Below, piece by piece: positions 1 through 9,082 of a stretch of 64,000 bases of DNA (position 1 is its first letter; every line of letters begins with the position of its first letter). The stretch covers positions 4,898,001-4,962,000 of the forward strand of contig JAAHII010000001.1 of the NCBI GenBank assembly GCA_010671905.1. Reading direction: 5' to 3'. A program made the position numbers and the translations under genes. The DNA comes from Leptolyngbya sp. SIOISBB (lineage in GTDB: Bacteria > Cyanobacteriota > Cyanobacteriia > Phormidesmidales > Phormidesmidaceae). The notes below the pieces were generated by a model. It worked only from the letters and a program-made list of their open reading frames with translations. It searched no databases and was not told the origin of the DNA.

Positions 1-230
1 TGCGGCTACTGGGAGACTCCGTCATGACCATTGGTACGCGTCCAGCGACTGCCAAGACACTGACTCAAGCCGCCACCAAAATTGACGAAATCCTCGATGA
101 TGCCCCCTATCTGGAGCATTGTCGGGCCAACGGTCGCGAACGGGTGGGCGCGCCCGGTGGCTCGGCCGCGATCGCAAACCAAATCCTCGATGCACTCAAC
201 CATCTCGCCAAAGAAACCTCAATGGTTTGA
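1..230 (+). CDS. Lipid-A-disaccharide synthase-like glycosyltransferase (C-terminal end only)
   Basis: The reading frame is open from the window's left edge to a TGA at 228-230, so only the last 75 or so residues are present and the gene starts outside the window. The visible tail contains a block reading NGRERVGAPGGSAAIANQIL. Such a Gly-rich, helix-ending tail is found in cyanobacterial proteins related to lipid-A-disaccharide synthase (LpxB-related, GT-B fold). The catalytic part cannot be seen, so substrate and activity are unknown. The gene ends 44 bases before the ABC1-family kinase on the same strand, so the two may be co-transcribed. The family call rests on a short tail and is tentative. 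Confidence 0.5.
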   Translation, partial: RLLGDSVMTIGTRPATAKTLTQAATKIDEILDDAPYLEHCRANGRERVGAPGGSAAIANQILDALNHLAKETSMV

Positions 231-274
231 CATAAACTTCGTTAGCATCAAAACACCCCCCTCTTGGAGGCTCA

Positions 275-1918
275 ATGCTCGCATCGTCTCGAATGTCCCG
301 TCAGGGTGAAATCGTTGAAGTCGTGTTCCGCAATGGCTGGGACTATATGCGGCGACTGCTCAGTGGTGGCAAAGCGGCTGAGCCAGAAATCCCCACACCT
401 GAGGTATTGCGCAACATTTTGACAGAGCTGGGGCCCGTGTATGTGAAATTTGGTCAACTCCTCAGTACTCGACCTGACCTTTTACCTCCCCGTTATATTG
501 AAGCGCTCAGTAGCCTACAATCCACTGTGCCACCAGTGCCCGCAAGCCAAATGGAGCCGTTTATTCGCCAAAATTTACCGGGCCCGGTTGAAACCTATTT
601 TCAAGAAATCGAATATACGGCGATCGCGGCAGGGTCCATTGGTCAAACTCACCGGGCTATTCTTAAAGATGGCCGTCAAGTTGCGATTAAGGTGCAACGC
701 CCTGGCATTGATCGGTTGGTCGAGCGGGATATGACCCTGATTCGGGATGTAGCGCGGCTGATGTCGGCAACCCAGTTTGGCCAACGCTACAACATCGTCG
801 ATCTGGCCTACGAATTCAGTGAGGCTATCCGCGCGGAGTTAGATTTCACGACCGAAGCAGAATACACTGACCTGCTGCGGCGTAACTTACAAGACAGTCC
901 CTGGTATGACGCCAAACAATTGGTGGTACCGCAAATCTATTGGGAACTTACCCATTCAAAACTGATGGTGATGGACTGGTTGGATGGGGCCCCGATTCTG
1001 ACTACTGCTGTCGCCAATGAGGATACGGAGAAAGCCGCTCGCAAACGTGAACAGATTACGACCTTACTGTTTCGCGCCTTCTTTAAACAGTATTTTGTCG
1101 ATGGTTTTTTTCACGCCGATCCTCATCCTGGCAATATCTTTTTTCTCCGAGATGGTCGCGTGGCTTTGTTAGACTGCGGCATGATGGGCCGACTTGACCC
1201 TCGTACCCGGGCCACTATGACCGAAATGGTGTTGGCGATCGCCAGTTCCGATGCCCAGCGCTGTACCCAGATCACTCTCAAGCTTACAGAACCCCTGCAG
1301 CCCACCGACATTTCTAAGTTAGAGAGTGACTTTACTCGATTGATGGGCCGCTACTACGGTCTCAGTTTAGAAAAGGTTAATACCGCTGAAGTATTCGGTG
1401 AAATTCTGGAAGCGGCGACTCAAAATAACCTCCGCTGGCCCGCCAATGTCGGGCTGTTCACTAAATCTCTGGCGAATCTAGAGGGGGCGGCTCGGCAATT
1501 TAATCCTCACGTGAATCTCATCTCTGAAGTGCGACCGCTGATGGCCGATCTTTTTCGTCACCAGTTAGCAGGCGAAGATTTGCTGCAAACCCTACTGCGC
1601 ACCGGTTTAGAATTTCGCAATCTCTCCCTAGAGTCGCCCCGGCAGTTTTCTTTTTTGCTCGATCGCCTCAGCGCCGAGACCCTCCGGTGGAATGTCAATC
1701 TCAGCGGTTTAGAAGGGGTCCGTCGCAGTATTGACGATGCTGCCAACCGTCGCGCCTATAGTACGGTTGTGGCCGCTCTCATCATCGGTGCGGCGATCGT
1801 GTCCACCAACCAACAAAGTTCTCAAGGCATTATCTTGAGTAATACCTTGTTTGCTGCTGCTACCTTTTTAGGTTTGTGGCTAGTGGTGAGCATTTTGCGC
1901 TCCGGGCGACTCCGATAA
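275..1918 (+). CDS. ABC1/AarF/UbiB-family atypical protein kinase
   Basis: This 547-residue protein has the ABC1 (UbiB/ADCK) kinase-like fold. It shows the KxGQ motif (YVKFGQLLSTRPDLLPP, about residues 50-67), the Ala-rich nucleotide loop (AAGSIGQTH, about 120), the Lys strand (VAIKVQRPG, about 140), the catalytic-type loop (FFHADPHPGN, about 285-297) and the metal-binding LLDCGMMG (about 305). Two hydrophobic segments near residues 490-545 probably anchor it in the membrane. Family members support quinone biosynthesis or prenyl-lipid homeostasis and are common in thylakoid-bearing organisms. The exact substrate is not deducible. The ATG is preceded by GGAGG about 6 bases upstream, which supports this start. 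Family assignment is firm; the specific role is open. Confidence 0.9.
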   Translation: MLASSRMSRQGEIVEVVFRNGWDYMRRLLSGGKAAEPEIPTPEVLRNILTELGPVYVKFGQLLSTRPDLLPPRYIEALSSLQSTVPPVPASQMEPFIRQNLPGPVETYFQEIEYTAIAAGSIGQTHRAILKDGRQVAIKVQRPGIDRLVERDMTLIRDVARLMSATQFGQRYNIVDLAYEFSEAIRAELDFTTEAEYTDLLRRNLQDSPWYDAKQLVVPQIYWELTHSKLMVMDWLDGAPILTTAVANEDTEKAARKREQITTLLFRAFFKQYFVDGFFHADPHPGNIFFLRDGRVALLDCGMMGRLDPRTRATMTEMVLAIASSDAQRCTQITLKLTEPLQPTDISKLESDFTRLMGRYYGLSLEKVNTAEVFGEILEAATQNNLRWPANVGLFTKSLANLEGAARQFNPHVNLISEVRPLMADLFRHQLAGEDLLQTLLRTGLEFRNLSLESPRQFSFLLDRLSAETLRWNVNLSGLEGVRRSIDDAANRRAYSTVVAALIIGAAIVSTNQQSSQGIILSNTLFAAATFLGLWLVVSILRSGRLR

Positions 1919-2235
1919 TCATCCCGCAGTTGCTATTGTGATTTTTCTAAAAGATATTCCCTGAAAAATAAAGTCGTATTGCTGGTGTTCTAGACCTGTG
2001 TGCTGAGGCAAGATGAAGTGCCCCTGATCAGGTCATTTCTATAGTGCTAGAACCCATCTGTTGCCCCCAACTTCATGCCACTGAGGTGGTCAAAACGATA
2101 GAAGTCTTGAAGGTAAATAGTAGCGTAAGGTAAGCAAAATAAAGCTTCAGTGAATTTAACGAAAACACTCAATAATTTGCAAAATGATTGGTCTTTCTCA
2201 ATCCATTTTGTTCCATGGTAACCGCCCCATACACA

Positions 2236-2305
2236 TCGCTAGCTGAGCGGAGTTGAAGCTAGAAATCAGCCAAAGCGTCCCTTTGACTTCGCTCAGAGGA
2301 CGCTT
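2236..2305. repeat. Interspersed-repeat-like hairpin region
   Basis: An 8-bp stem AAGCGTCC (2273-2280) pairs with GGACGCTT (2298-2305) around a loop containing CTTCGCTCAG. A related motif, CTGAGCGGAGTTGAAG, sits just upstream at about 2242-2257 in inverted orientation. CTGAGCGNAGTNGAAG-type words are, in my experience, repeated in many cyanobacterial genomes, so this could be one copy of a dispersed repeat. Copy number cannot be checked from one window. Confidence 0.4.
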
Positions 2306-2383
2306 ACGATCCATGACACTGTTATCGAACTTTTTATCAACCGCTACGAATTCAGGCGGGCAATATTGACTGTTTTCCATCGG

Positions 2384-2514
2384 TCTAGAGCACCGGTACA
2401 GTATTCATGCTCACCATTTTTCTCTGAAAGGATGATATCTGAAGTACCTGATTTCTCGTTGAGTCTTGATAGTTCGCCTGAACTATTTTCGGTATTCTAT
2501 ACCGGTGCTCTAGA
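2384..2514. repeat. Small inverted-repeat-bounded segment (possible MITE-like element)
   Basis: TCTAGAGCACCGGTA at 2384-2398 is repeated exactly in inverted orientation at 2500-2514. With mismatches the similarity extends about 8 bases further inward (about 20 of 23). The pair bounds 131 bp. I see no convincing target-site duplication next to the ends and no transposase in the segment. It could be a decayed miniature element or a long-range RNA or DNA structure. Confidence 0.4.
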
Positions 2515-2623
2515 ACATTACAGTACAAAAGTCGGCGAGATGATAAAGTTCAAAACCGCTTTTCAAGCTCTAATAGTGTCTTGAAACTTAGAAAGTTCTG
2601 GCTGCTACGTTCTCAATATCTGC

Positions 2624-5600
2624 TCAAGCACTAATTTGCTGGTGTGGAATTTCGATCAAAAACTCTGTTCCCTGACCGGTGCCTGAGTTACACCTCAATT
2701 TACCATCATGACGTTTGACTACAATTTGATGACAAATAGATAAACCTAACCCTGTCCCTTTACCGACAGATTTAGTGGTGAAGAATGGATCGAATAGTTT
2801 GGATTGGATATTTTGTGAAATCTCTGGACCATTATTCATTATTCGAATCACCACAGAAGTGGATAAGGGCTCTTGCTGATTGAGTAAAGATGTAGAAATT
2901 TCAATTCGAGGTTTAGTATGCAATTGTCTTGCTAATTGCATCTCTTCAATCCCATCTTCCAAAGCATCAATTGCATTACTCAAAATATTCATGAACACCT
3001 GATTTATCTGGCTCGCATAGCAATTAATCTTTGGTAATTCACCATAATCTTTATGTACTTGGATTTCAGGAGTATCTGGCTTGGGCTTGAGTCTATGCTG
3101 CAAAATCATCAAAGTGCTGTCGATGCCCTCATGGAGGTCAACCGGCTTCATTTCGGCCTCGTCTAGCCGTGAGAAGTTGCGCAGTGAAAGGATGATTTGG
3201 CGAATCCGATCGGCCCCTATTTTCATGGACGATAGCATTTGAGGCATATCTTCCTTCAGGAATTCGAGGTCGATCGCCTCAATATGCTCTTGGATAATCT
3301 GACTGGGCTGTGACTGTTCCTGCTCATACAGATTTATCAGTGCTATCAAATGGTTAATATTCCCGCTGATGTGTTTAAGATTGCCGTATATAAAGTTCAC
3401 TGGATTATTGATTTCATGCGCCACTCCAGCCACAAGCTGTCCCAAGCTCGACATTTTCTCCGATTGCACCATATGCAACTGGGTCTGCTTCAAGGTATGA
3501 AGGGTCTGCTCTAAGTCTGTGGCTTTCTGATGAAGGGCTTGAGTTTTGCGGGCAACTTCGGTTTCAAGGGTCTGAGAGTGCGTTGCAACCTGGTGATATA
3601 GCCGGGAATTCTCTAAAGAAACGGCAGCTTGACTGGCTAAAAGCTGTAGAACCTCGACGCGATCGTGGGTAAAGGCACCGATTGTCTGATTGTTTTCTAA
3701 GTACAGCAACCCAATCAATTCCCCCGTTTGTTGAAGGGGAATGCAAAGGGCAGATTTAGGTTGATGCGTAATGACATAGCGATCGCCGACAAACTGAGAG
3801 ACGGCACTCAAGTCATCAAACACTGCCATGTCTTGGGTCCGAGCCACTGTGTAAATTAAACTCTGCGGCACATCCAGAGCCTGCTCCAGTGGCTTTTTCA
3901 GGCGGATGGTTTGCTGGTCATCGGCTTGAGCCGCGATTTGCCACTGCTCGCCTTGACGGAGAATTAAGAACCCGCGTTGCGCCCCCGCTGTTGTAATCAC
4001 AATCTGCATTAGAGTTGCCAGCAACTTCTCAAGTTCAATTTCCTGAGAAATTGCCTGAGCGGCCTTCATGGCTGCTGGAAAGTCCAGCCAAAGGTGCTGA
4101 CTGGTTAGTTGCTGTGTCCCCCTTTTAGTGATTGATGAAATGGTGGCTGGCATCGGGTCTTGCTGAGGAGGTTCAACAATGGCAGCGAGTAGATGCGGAT
4201 AGCACTCCTCTAGCTGAGCGAGCTTAGCTTTTGCGCCCCAGCGAGCGTAGCCATAATAGGATTCCTCCATGTAAACAGTTGCGATTTTGGGCTTATTCCA
4301 AGACAAATAAAACTTAGCTGCCAATTCATTGGCTAGGGCTGCTTCATGGATGTAGTCATTGTCTTTAGCGCCCGTAATCGCGCGATCGTAGTACTCAATC
4401 GCGTTCACTTTCTCATTCAGGACGCGATGGCGTTCAGCCTCTACTAGATCATATTTATGCTGAAAGTTGGTGGGCGCGAATGTTGCCCAAACTTTTAGCT
4501 GACGCTGATTTTCGGCGATGCGGTGGTGTTGCTCTGTGGTCAACACTTTACCTCCAAGCAGCGCTAAGCTGTGGTAAAAATTGTGCTCTGAGGTATACAG
4601 GGTTCCTGTCGCAGCTTGTCGATATTGCCAGCCCTCTTCCCCTGCAGCAATGGCCGTTTCGACATCGTTCAACAGGTAGGCTAACCGCGTTTGGGCCTCA
4701 TAGAAGCAAAGGACCAAAAAAACAATGTTATTCTGCTGCCACTGGGCCAGGCAGCGCTCCCCATCCAAGATCGAACCTTGCAGATATTGGGGGCTCTCGA
4801 CTTCACCTAACAGGTTAGCTACTACCTGCTGATTGATCCGCAAAAAGTCTGCGTGAAATGCATACTGGGCTTTGAGAATGGCCGGCAGATAGCGCTCTTG
4901 AGTTTCGCGAACCGTATCCAAGGGCTGGCCGCCATAAAACAAATAGCTGCAGTAATGAACGGCGGCGTAGAAGGCATATTCTACGTCGCCGTTGTCCAGT
5001 CCTCCCTGAATGGCCTCCGGCAAAGCCTTAATCGCATTGATCAGGGGTTCCTTCCAAGGGCGAATGAACACATTAAACATGTTCTTCACCTTGGCCGCTA
5101 GGGCGCGGGCATCGAACTTCTCGAGAAGCATCAAAGAGAGTTTGCCAAACTCATAGCCTGCTTCCACCTGGCCATAGGCACCGCACAAAAGGGCCCCATA
5201 CCAGCTGTAGGCTGAGGCTGCCAAAGGCGAATGGCCATACTGAATGCAGTGATATACCGTCTGGAGCACAATCATTGGGTAGAGGGTTGGGCTCGCAATA
5301 TAGGCTGCCGAGCTAGCGTTCGTTAAAATACGTATAGCAGCTAGCTTGGCGTCATCCTGTACTGGCGGCAGCGACATGAGCTGGGAAATGGCTTCAACGG
5401 GCATCGCAATGGTTTGCCGTAGGGAGTCAACCTTTTGCTGCACCGGCTCAGGTGCCTGAGGTAAGTTGACGTCCAGAAGCTTCAGCACATCGATGGCAAA
5501 GGCGATCGCCTGGTTCATCTGATTTTTATTGATTTCAAATAAAATCTGCAGCTCGTGGACTTTGATGCGATCCAGCAGAGTTTGAGCATTCTCGATAGCT

Positions 5601-8086
5601 GCTTGGGCGAGTACCTCAGCCGTTTCGAGGTTGTGGCAAAAGTATTCTGCTTCAATCGTGGCGATTGCTAGCTCAAAATATAGGGGGTTGTCCTTTCGCC
5701 CTTGAACCGTCGGCAAAAACTGCTGGCCTGCATAGCAATAGCGGCGACTAGCCTCATAAGCAACGGCAGCTTTGGCTTTTTGACTAGCATCAAGATTTAG
5801 CTGTGCTACCTGACTACGCTCTGGCATGTCCTGAATTAAAGCCTGGCCAATATTGAGGTGATTGACAATGGTAAACAGATGTTTGTCTTTCTCCTGAGGC
5901 GGCAGGTGGGACCAAAGCAAGCGCCCAATTTTGAGGTGAGTGGCCTGCTTTTGATCCTCCGAAATCAGCTCGTAGGCAGCCTGCTGTACGCGGTCATGCA
6001 GGAAGCGATATTCCACTAGTAGGGTGTCGGAAGCCAACTGATGGGTGCTCTCGCCTTGAAAGAACCGATAGATCTTGTTCTCCGGCATCACAAAGCCTGC
6101 CTGTAGGCCCTGCCACAGATCTGCCGCTACCTGCTCCGGGCGCTGCTCACACACCACGGCCAGAGTGGACAAGTCAAATCGATTGCCGATACAGGCCGCC
6201 AGTTTGAGCACTGACTGGGTAGCCTCGGGCAGTTTTTGCAACTGGCTGACCATAAAATCCACAACGTTGTCTGCCAGAACTAGTCTTTGCACCTCCGACA
6301 GGTTGCATTGCCACGAGCCAGTTTCTGCATCGAAAGTCATCCAGCCATCCCGGTAAAGTCCGGATAAAAACTGGGTCGTAAAAAAGGGGTTCCCTTGAGT
6401 CTTTTGATAAATGAGTTGTGCTAAGGGTGAAGCTACTGGTTGGGAGCAACGTAGGGTATCAGCCACTAGCTGAGTGATATGCTCCGATTTCAAAGGGGTG
6501 AGGGTTAAAACATGGTTGCTATCACCCTGCTGCATCATACGTAAGGTCTGCATCAGCGGGTGAGCTGGGAAGACCTCATTGTCGCGATAAGCGCCTAGTA
6601 CGAGCAAGTACCCACTGTCGAGCTCATTCATCAACAGCTGTAGCAGGTCTAAGGAGGCTGAGTCGGCCCACTGTAAGTCATCCAGAAAAATCACCAGCGG
6701 GTGCTCAGGAGTCGTGAAAACCCGAATAAACTTGGCAAATAATCGATTGAAACGGTTCTGTGCGGCAGCTCCGGAAAGCTCAGGGGGGAGGGGTTGCTCG
6801 CCTAGGATGGTTTCTAGTTCGGGCATCACGTCGATCAGGACTTGAGCATTGCTGCCAACCGCCGCCAGAATTTTAGTTTTCCAACGGGCTAAAGCCTCGT
6901 CTGATTCGCCTAAAAGCTGTCCAACTAGACTCCGAAAAGCTTCTACAAAGGCAGAGAAAGGGGTATTGCGGTTGAACTGGTCGAACTTACCCTTGATGAA
7001 ATAGCCACGTTGTCGAGTAATGGGTTTATGAACTTCATTGATGACAGCAGTTTTGCCAACTCCGGAAAATCCCGCCACCAGCATCAGTTCTGTGTGGCCT
7101 TGGACAACTCGCTCAAAGGCCGTCAGCAGCGTCTGTACCTCTTCAGTTCGGCCATAGAGCTTTTCAGGAATCGAGAAGCGATCGCTCACATCTCGCTGCC
7201 CTAACGAAAACTCATTAAGGGTGCCTGTTTCTTCCCCCTGTCGCAGACACTGCACCAAATCATGCTTGAGCCCTAATGCACTCTGGTAGCGGTCTTCGGC
7301 ATTCTTCGCCATCAACTTCAAGACGATCGCCGATACCGTGGGCGGGATGGTTGGATTGATAGCGTGAGGCGCAGTTGGCGCTTTGGCTAAATGGGCATGT
7401 ACCAGCTCTAGCGGATCATCTGATTGAAAGGGCACATTGCCGGTTAGGAGTTCGTATAGCGTTACCCCTAAACCGTAAAAATCGGCCCGATAATCAACGC
7501 TTCGGTTCATTCGTCCACTGAGCTCGGGAGCCAAATAGTTCAGCGTTCCCTCAAGGACATTGGGGTTTTGAATTTCTTGGGTCTCTTTAGGTAGGAGGGA
7601 AGCAATACTGAAGTCAATCAGTTTGACGTGTTTAGAATTCGGGTGAATCAGGATGTTAGCGGGTTTAATGTCTTTATGTACCACCCGATGTTGGCAGAGA
7701 TCATGGAGAATATCGGCTAACTTTTTTGCAATCGCCCATACCTCCTGCCAGGTTAAAGGTTTTTGCTGAGCGTAATCTGCCAGTGATATGCCGCCAAAAT
7801 CTTCCATCACCAGAAGGTAGCTGTTATGCCAAGGGAGCAACTTGAGAGGACGGACAATTCCTGAGGTGGGGAGATTATTGGCGATCGTGAATTGGTTATG
7901 AAACTGTAGTAGGTCGTTGAAACTGGGATATTCAATTGTCAATATTTTGACAACGACCGGACGCTGAGAAGATTCTTCAACAGCCCGATAGACTTTGGTT
8001 CGGGAGCTTGAATACAGTTGCTTGCGAATACGATAGCCCTCTATGTGAGGACAATAACTGTTATGGTCACTCGTGACTGAAGGCAT
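2624..8086 (-). CDS. Hybrid Ser/Thr kinase - AAA ATPase - GAF - sensor histidine kinase
   Basis: This 1820-residue signalling protein combines two kinase types. Residues about 18-275 form a Ser/Thr-kinase domain with the catalytic loop HKDIKPANIL (about 135); the usual DFG is DFS (IDFSIAS, about 158). An AAA_16-type ATPase follows, with Walker A GFSGVGKT (about 340) and Walker B LVIFLDDLQWAD (about 465). Next comes a long alpha-helical, TPR-like middle, a GAF domain (about 1345-1490) and a coiled coil. It ends in a histidine kinase with H box VAHEINNPVN (about 1557), N box NILSNAIDAL (about 1704) and G box GTGLGLSI (about 1782). This order is typical of large cyanobacterial multisensor kinases. 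No response regulator is adjacent, so the partner is unknown. No transmembrane segment is evident, so it is probably cytoplasmic. Confidence 0.93.
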   Translation of the reverse strand: MPSVTSDHNSYCPHIEGYRIRKQLYSSSRTKVYRAVEESSQRPVVVKILTIEYPSFNDLLQFHNQFTIANNLPTSGIVRPLKLLPWHNSYLLVMEDFGGISLADYAQQKPLTWQEVWAIAKKLADILHDLCQHRVVHKDIKPANILIHPNSKHVKLIDFSIASLLPKETQEIQNPNVLEGTLNYLAPELSGRMNRSVDYRADFYGLGVTLYELLTGNVPFQSDDPLELVHAHLAKAPTAPHAINPTIPPTVSAIVLKLMAKNAEDRYQSALGLKHDLVQCLRQGEETGTLNEFSLGQRDVSDRFSIPEKLYGRTEEVQTLLTAFERVVQGHTELMLVAGFSGVGKTAVINEVHKPITRQRGYFIKGKFDQFNRNTPFSAFVEAFRSLVGQLLGESDEALARWKTKILAAVGSNAQVLIDVMPELETILGEQPLPPELSGAAAQNRFNRLFAKFIRVFTTPEHPLVIFLDDLQWADSASLDLLQLLMNELDSGYLLVLGAYRDNEVFPAHPLMQTLRMMQQGDSNHVLTLTPLKSEHITQLVADTLRCSQPVASPLAQLIYQKTQGNPFFTTQFLSGLYRDGWMTFDAETGSWQCNLSEVQRLVLADNVVDFMVSQLQKLPEATQSVLKLAACIGNRFDLSTLAVVCEQRPEQVAADLWQGLQAGFVMPENKIYRFFQGESTHQLASDTLLVEYRFLHDRVQQAAYELISEDQKQATHLKIGRLLWSHLPPQEKDKHLFTIVNHLNIGQALIQDMPERSQVAQLNLDASQKAKAAVAYEASRRYCYAGQQFLPTVQGRKDNPLYFELAIATIEAEYFCHNLETAEVLAQAAIENAQTLLDRIKVHELQILFEINKNQMNQAIAFAIDVLKLLDVNLPQAPEPVQQKVDSLRQTIAMPVEAISQLMSLPPVQDDAKLAAIRILTNASSAAYIASPTLYPMIVLQTVYHCIQYGHSPLAASAYSWYGALLCGAYGQVEAGYEFGKLSLMLLEKFDARALAAKVKNMFNVFIRPWKEPLINAIKALPEAIQGGLDNGDVEYAFYAAVHYCSYLFYGGQPLDTVRETQERYLPAILKAQYAFHADFLRINQQVVANLLGEVESPQYLQGSILDGERCLAQWQQNNIVFLVLCFYEAQTRLAYLLNDVETAIAAGEEGWQYRQAATGTLYTSEHNFYHSLALLGGKVLTTEQHHRIAENQRQLKVWATFAPTNFQHKYDLVEAERHRVLNEKVNAIEYYDRAITGAKDNDYIHEAALANELAAKFYLSWNKPKIATVYMEESYYGYARWGAKAKLAQLEECYPHLLAAIVEPPQQDPMPATISSITKRGTQQLTSQHLWLDFPAAMKAAQAISQEIELEKLLATLMQIVITTAGAQRGFLILRQGEQWQIAAQADDQQTIRLKKPLEQALDVPQSLIYTVARTQDMAVFDDLSAVSQFVGDRYVITHQPKSALCIPLQQTGELIGLLYLENNQTIGAFTHDRVEVLQLLASQAAVSLENSRLYHQVATHSQTLETEVARKTQALHQKATDLEQTLHTLKQTQLHMVQSEKMSSLGQLVAGVAHEINNPVNFIYGNLKHISGNINHLIALINLYEQEQSQPSQIIQEHIEAIDLEFLKEDMPQMLSSMKIGADRIRQIILSLRNFSRLDEAEMKPVDLHEGIDSTLMILQHRLKPKPDTPEIQVHKDYGELPKINCYASQINQVFMNILSNAIDALEDGIEEMQLARQLHTKPRIEISTSLLNQQEPLSTSVVIRIMNNGPEISQNIQSKLFDPFFTTKSVGKGTGLGLSICHQIVVKRHDGKLRCNSGTGQGTEFLIEIPHQQISA

Positions 8087-8202
8087 GGTCTACGTAAAAA
8101 TTCTTAGCAGTTCAAGCATTCCCCTAAGTCCCTATCCCTGAAACAGCAGTCATCAGAAAGGTTCCGAGCCAAGGCACTGAAAGATTGTAAGCACAGCGTA
8201 AA

Positions 8203-8508
8203 TTAAGTTTTGGCGGGTTTTATATGTGCTTTCTGAGAGTGAATTTTGTCGTAGTGACGCCGCAGTTTAGCGCCGGTAGAGGTGAGCGAGCATTGCCAGT
8301 CGAGTTTGAGGCGTTGCTCATGGGTTGCGGTCACCAAAGCGAGGACTTGTCGTTCTAATTCGATCATCATGGGAATGCGCTGATGCAGGCGGTCCCGTGC
8401 TAGAGCGGAGAACTCAATTTCAATCATGTTGGGCCAACTCGCCGAGTTTGGAGTGTCGTGCAACTCAAAGCGCTGCGCGATGTCTAAGCCAAATCAGCCT
8501 CTGGCAAG
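8203..8508 (-). pseudogene. IS630-family transposase C-terminal remnant
   Basis: The minus strand encodes the C-terminal end of an IS630-type DDE transposase: AQRFELHDTPNSASWPNM, then EIEFSALARDRL carrying the final acidic residue, then a basic tail ending LRRHYDKIH. Upstream the frame hits a TGA (8494-8496). The preceding LPEADLA block is recognisable in the next frame (up to about 8508), so a frameshift lies there. The N-terminal two-thirds, including the first two catalytic Asp residues, is absent. This is a dead fragment and no intact ends were found. Confidence 0.75.
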
Positions 8509-8651
8509 CTCTCTAACGGCTTGAATGGCAACGTCATCCAGGATTCAAGGAAATGGGAGAGCGGGTGTAACAGCTTGTGCGATCGCCTTGCGCATCGAGG
8601 CAAACTTAGGAAAAATGAAGTAGTTCTTTTGTACTGATTGCGAGGTGGCAA

Positions 8652-8894
8652 ATGATCTCTCCCTCAGTGGCGTTTCGGATAGATGTGGTGGATGGCTTAC
8701 GGTTGGGCTGCTTGCAGGTGCCCTTTTCTGAGGTTGCTGACTGGCTGAATTTTTTGGTGACGCCCCACTATCGCGCGGATATTATCTCTGCTGAGCACCT
8801 GGGCGATCGCCTGCAAATCTACTTCGAAGCGAATGAAGGGCTCTATGCTTACTTAGACAGACGCCTGATGACCGCGCTGGAACTCGCAGCTTAA
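8652..8894 (+). CDS. Small hypothetical protein
   Basis: An 80-residue frame with an AGGTGG ribosome-binding site about 6 bases before the ATG. I do not recognise the family. It is a soluble, mixed-composition protein with an acidic C-terminal half (containing IYFEANEGLYAYLDRRL) and no signal peptide or membrane segment. It stands alone between a transposase remnant and rsmB, transcribed opposite to both. The good start context argues for a real gene, but the length leaves doubt. Confidence 0.5.
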   Translation: MISPSVAFRIDVVDGLRLGCLQVPFSEVADWLNFLVTPHYRADIISAEHLGDRLQIYFEANEGLYAYLDRRLMTALELAA

Positions 8895-8905
8895 TGTAAC
8901 AAGCT

Positions 8906-8941
8906 CTGTTTTTAAACAGACAGGCCTTTTAAACAGACAGG
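8906..8941. repeat. Palindrome plus 15-bp direct repeat after the small gene
   Basis: TTTTAAACAGACAGG occurs at 8910-8924 and again at 8927-8941, a period of 17. The first copy overlaps the palindrome CTGTTTTTAAACAG (8906-8919), which lies 12 bases after the stop of the small upstream gene. It could act as a weak terminator or be a slippage-derived duplication. Confidence 0.55.
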
Positions 8942-9082
8942 TCGGCACGTGCTGTCGGCGACGGAAACATGAGTCCTGGATGGCAGAAACTATCTCTCCT
9001 TTCCAGGATCTTTCCCTCCTGGCCCCACTGCCCCCTAGCTCATCATCAAAGGATAGGCCGATTCACGTCCAACTCCTCATCC

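Larger units (their letters stand above)
1919..2623. other. 705-bp intergenic region with inverted repeats, no convincing gene
   Basis: The region lies between the ABC1 kinase and the 3' end of the large hybrid kinase, which converge on it. Short open frames exist but have no recognisable start context or family. It holds two structured stretches, listed separately: an inverted-repeat area at 2236-2305 and a 131-bp segment bounded by 15-bp inverted repeats at 2384-2514. I see no clear U-tailed terminator for either flanking gene. Confidence 0.6.
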
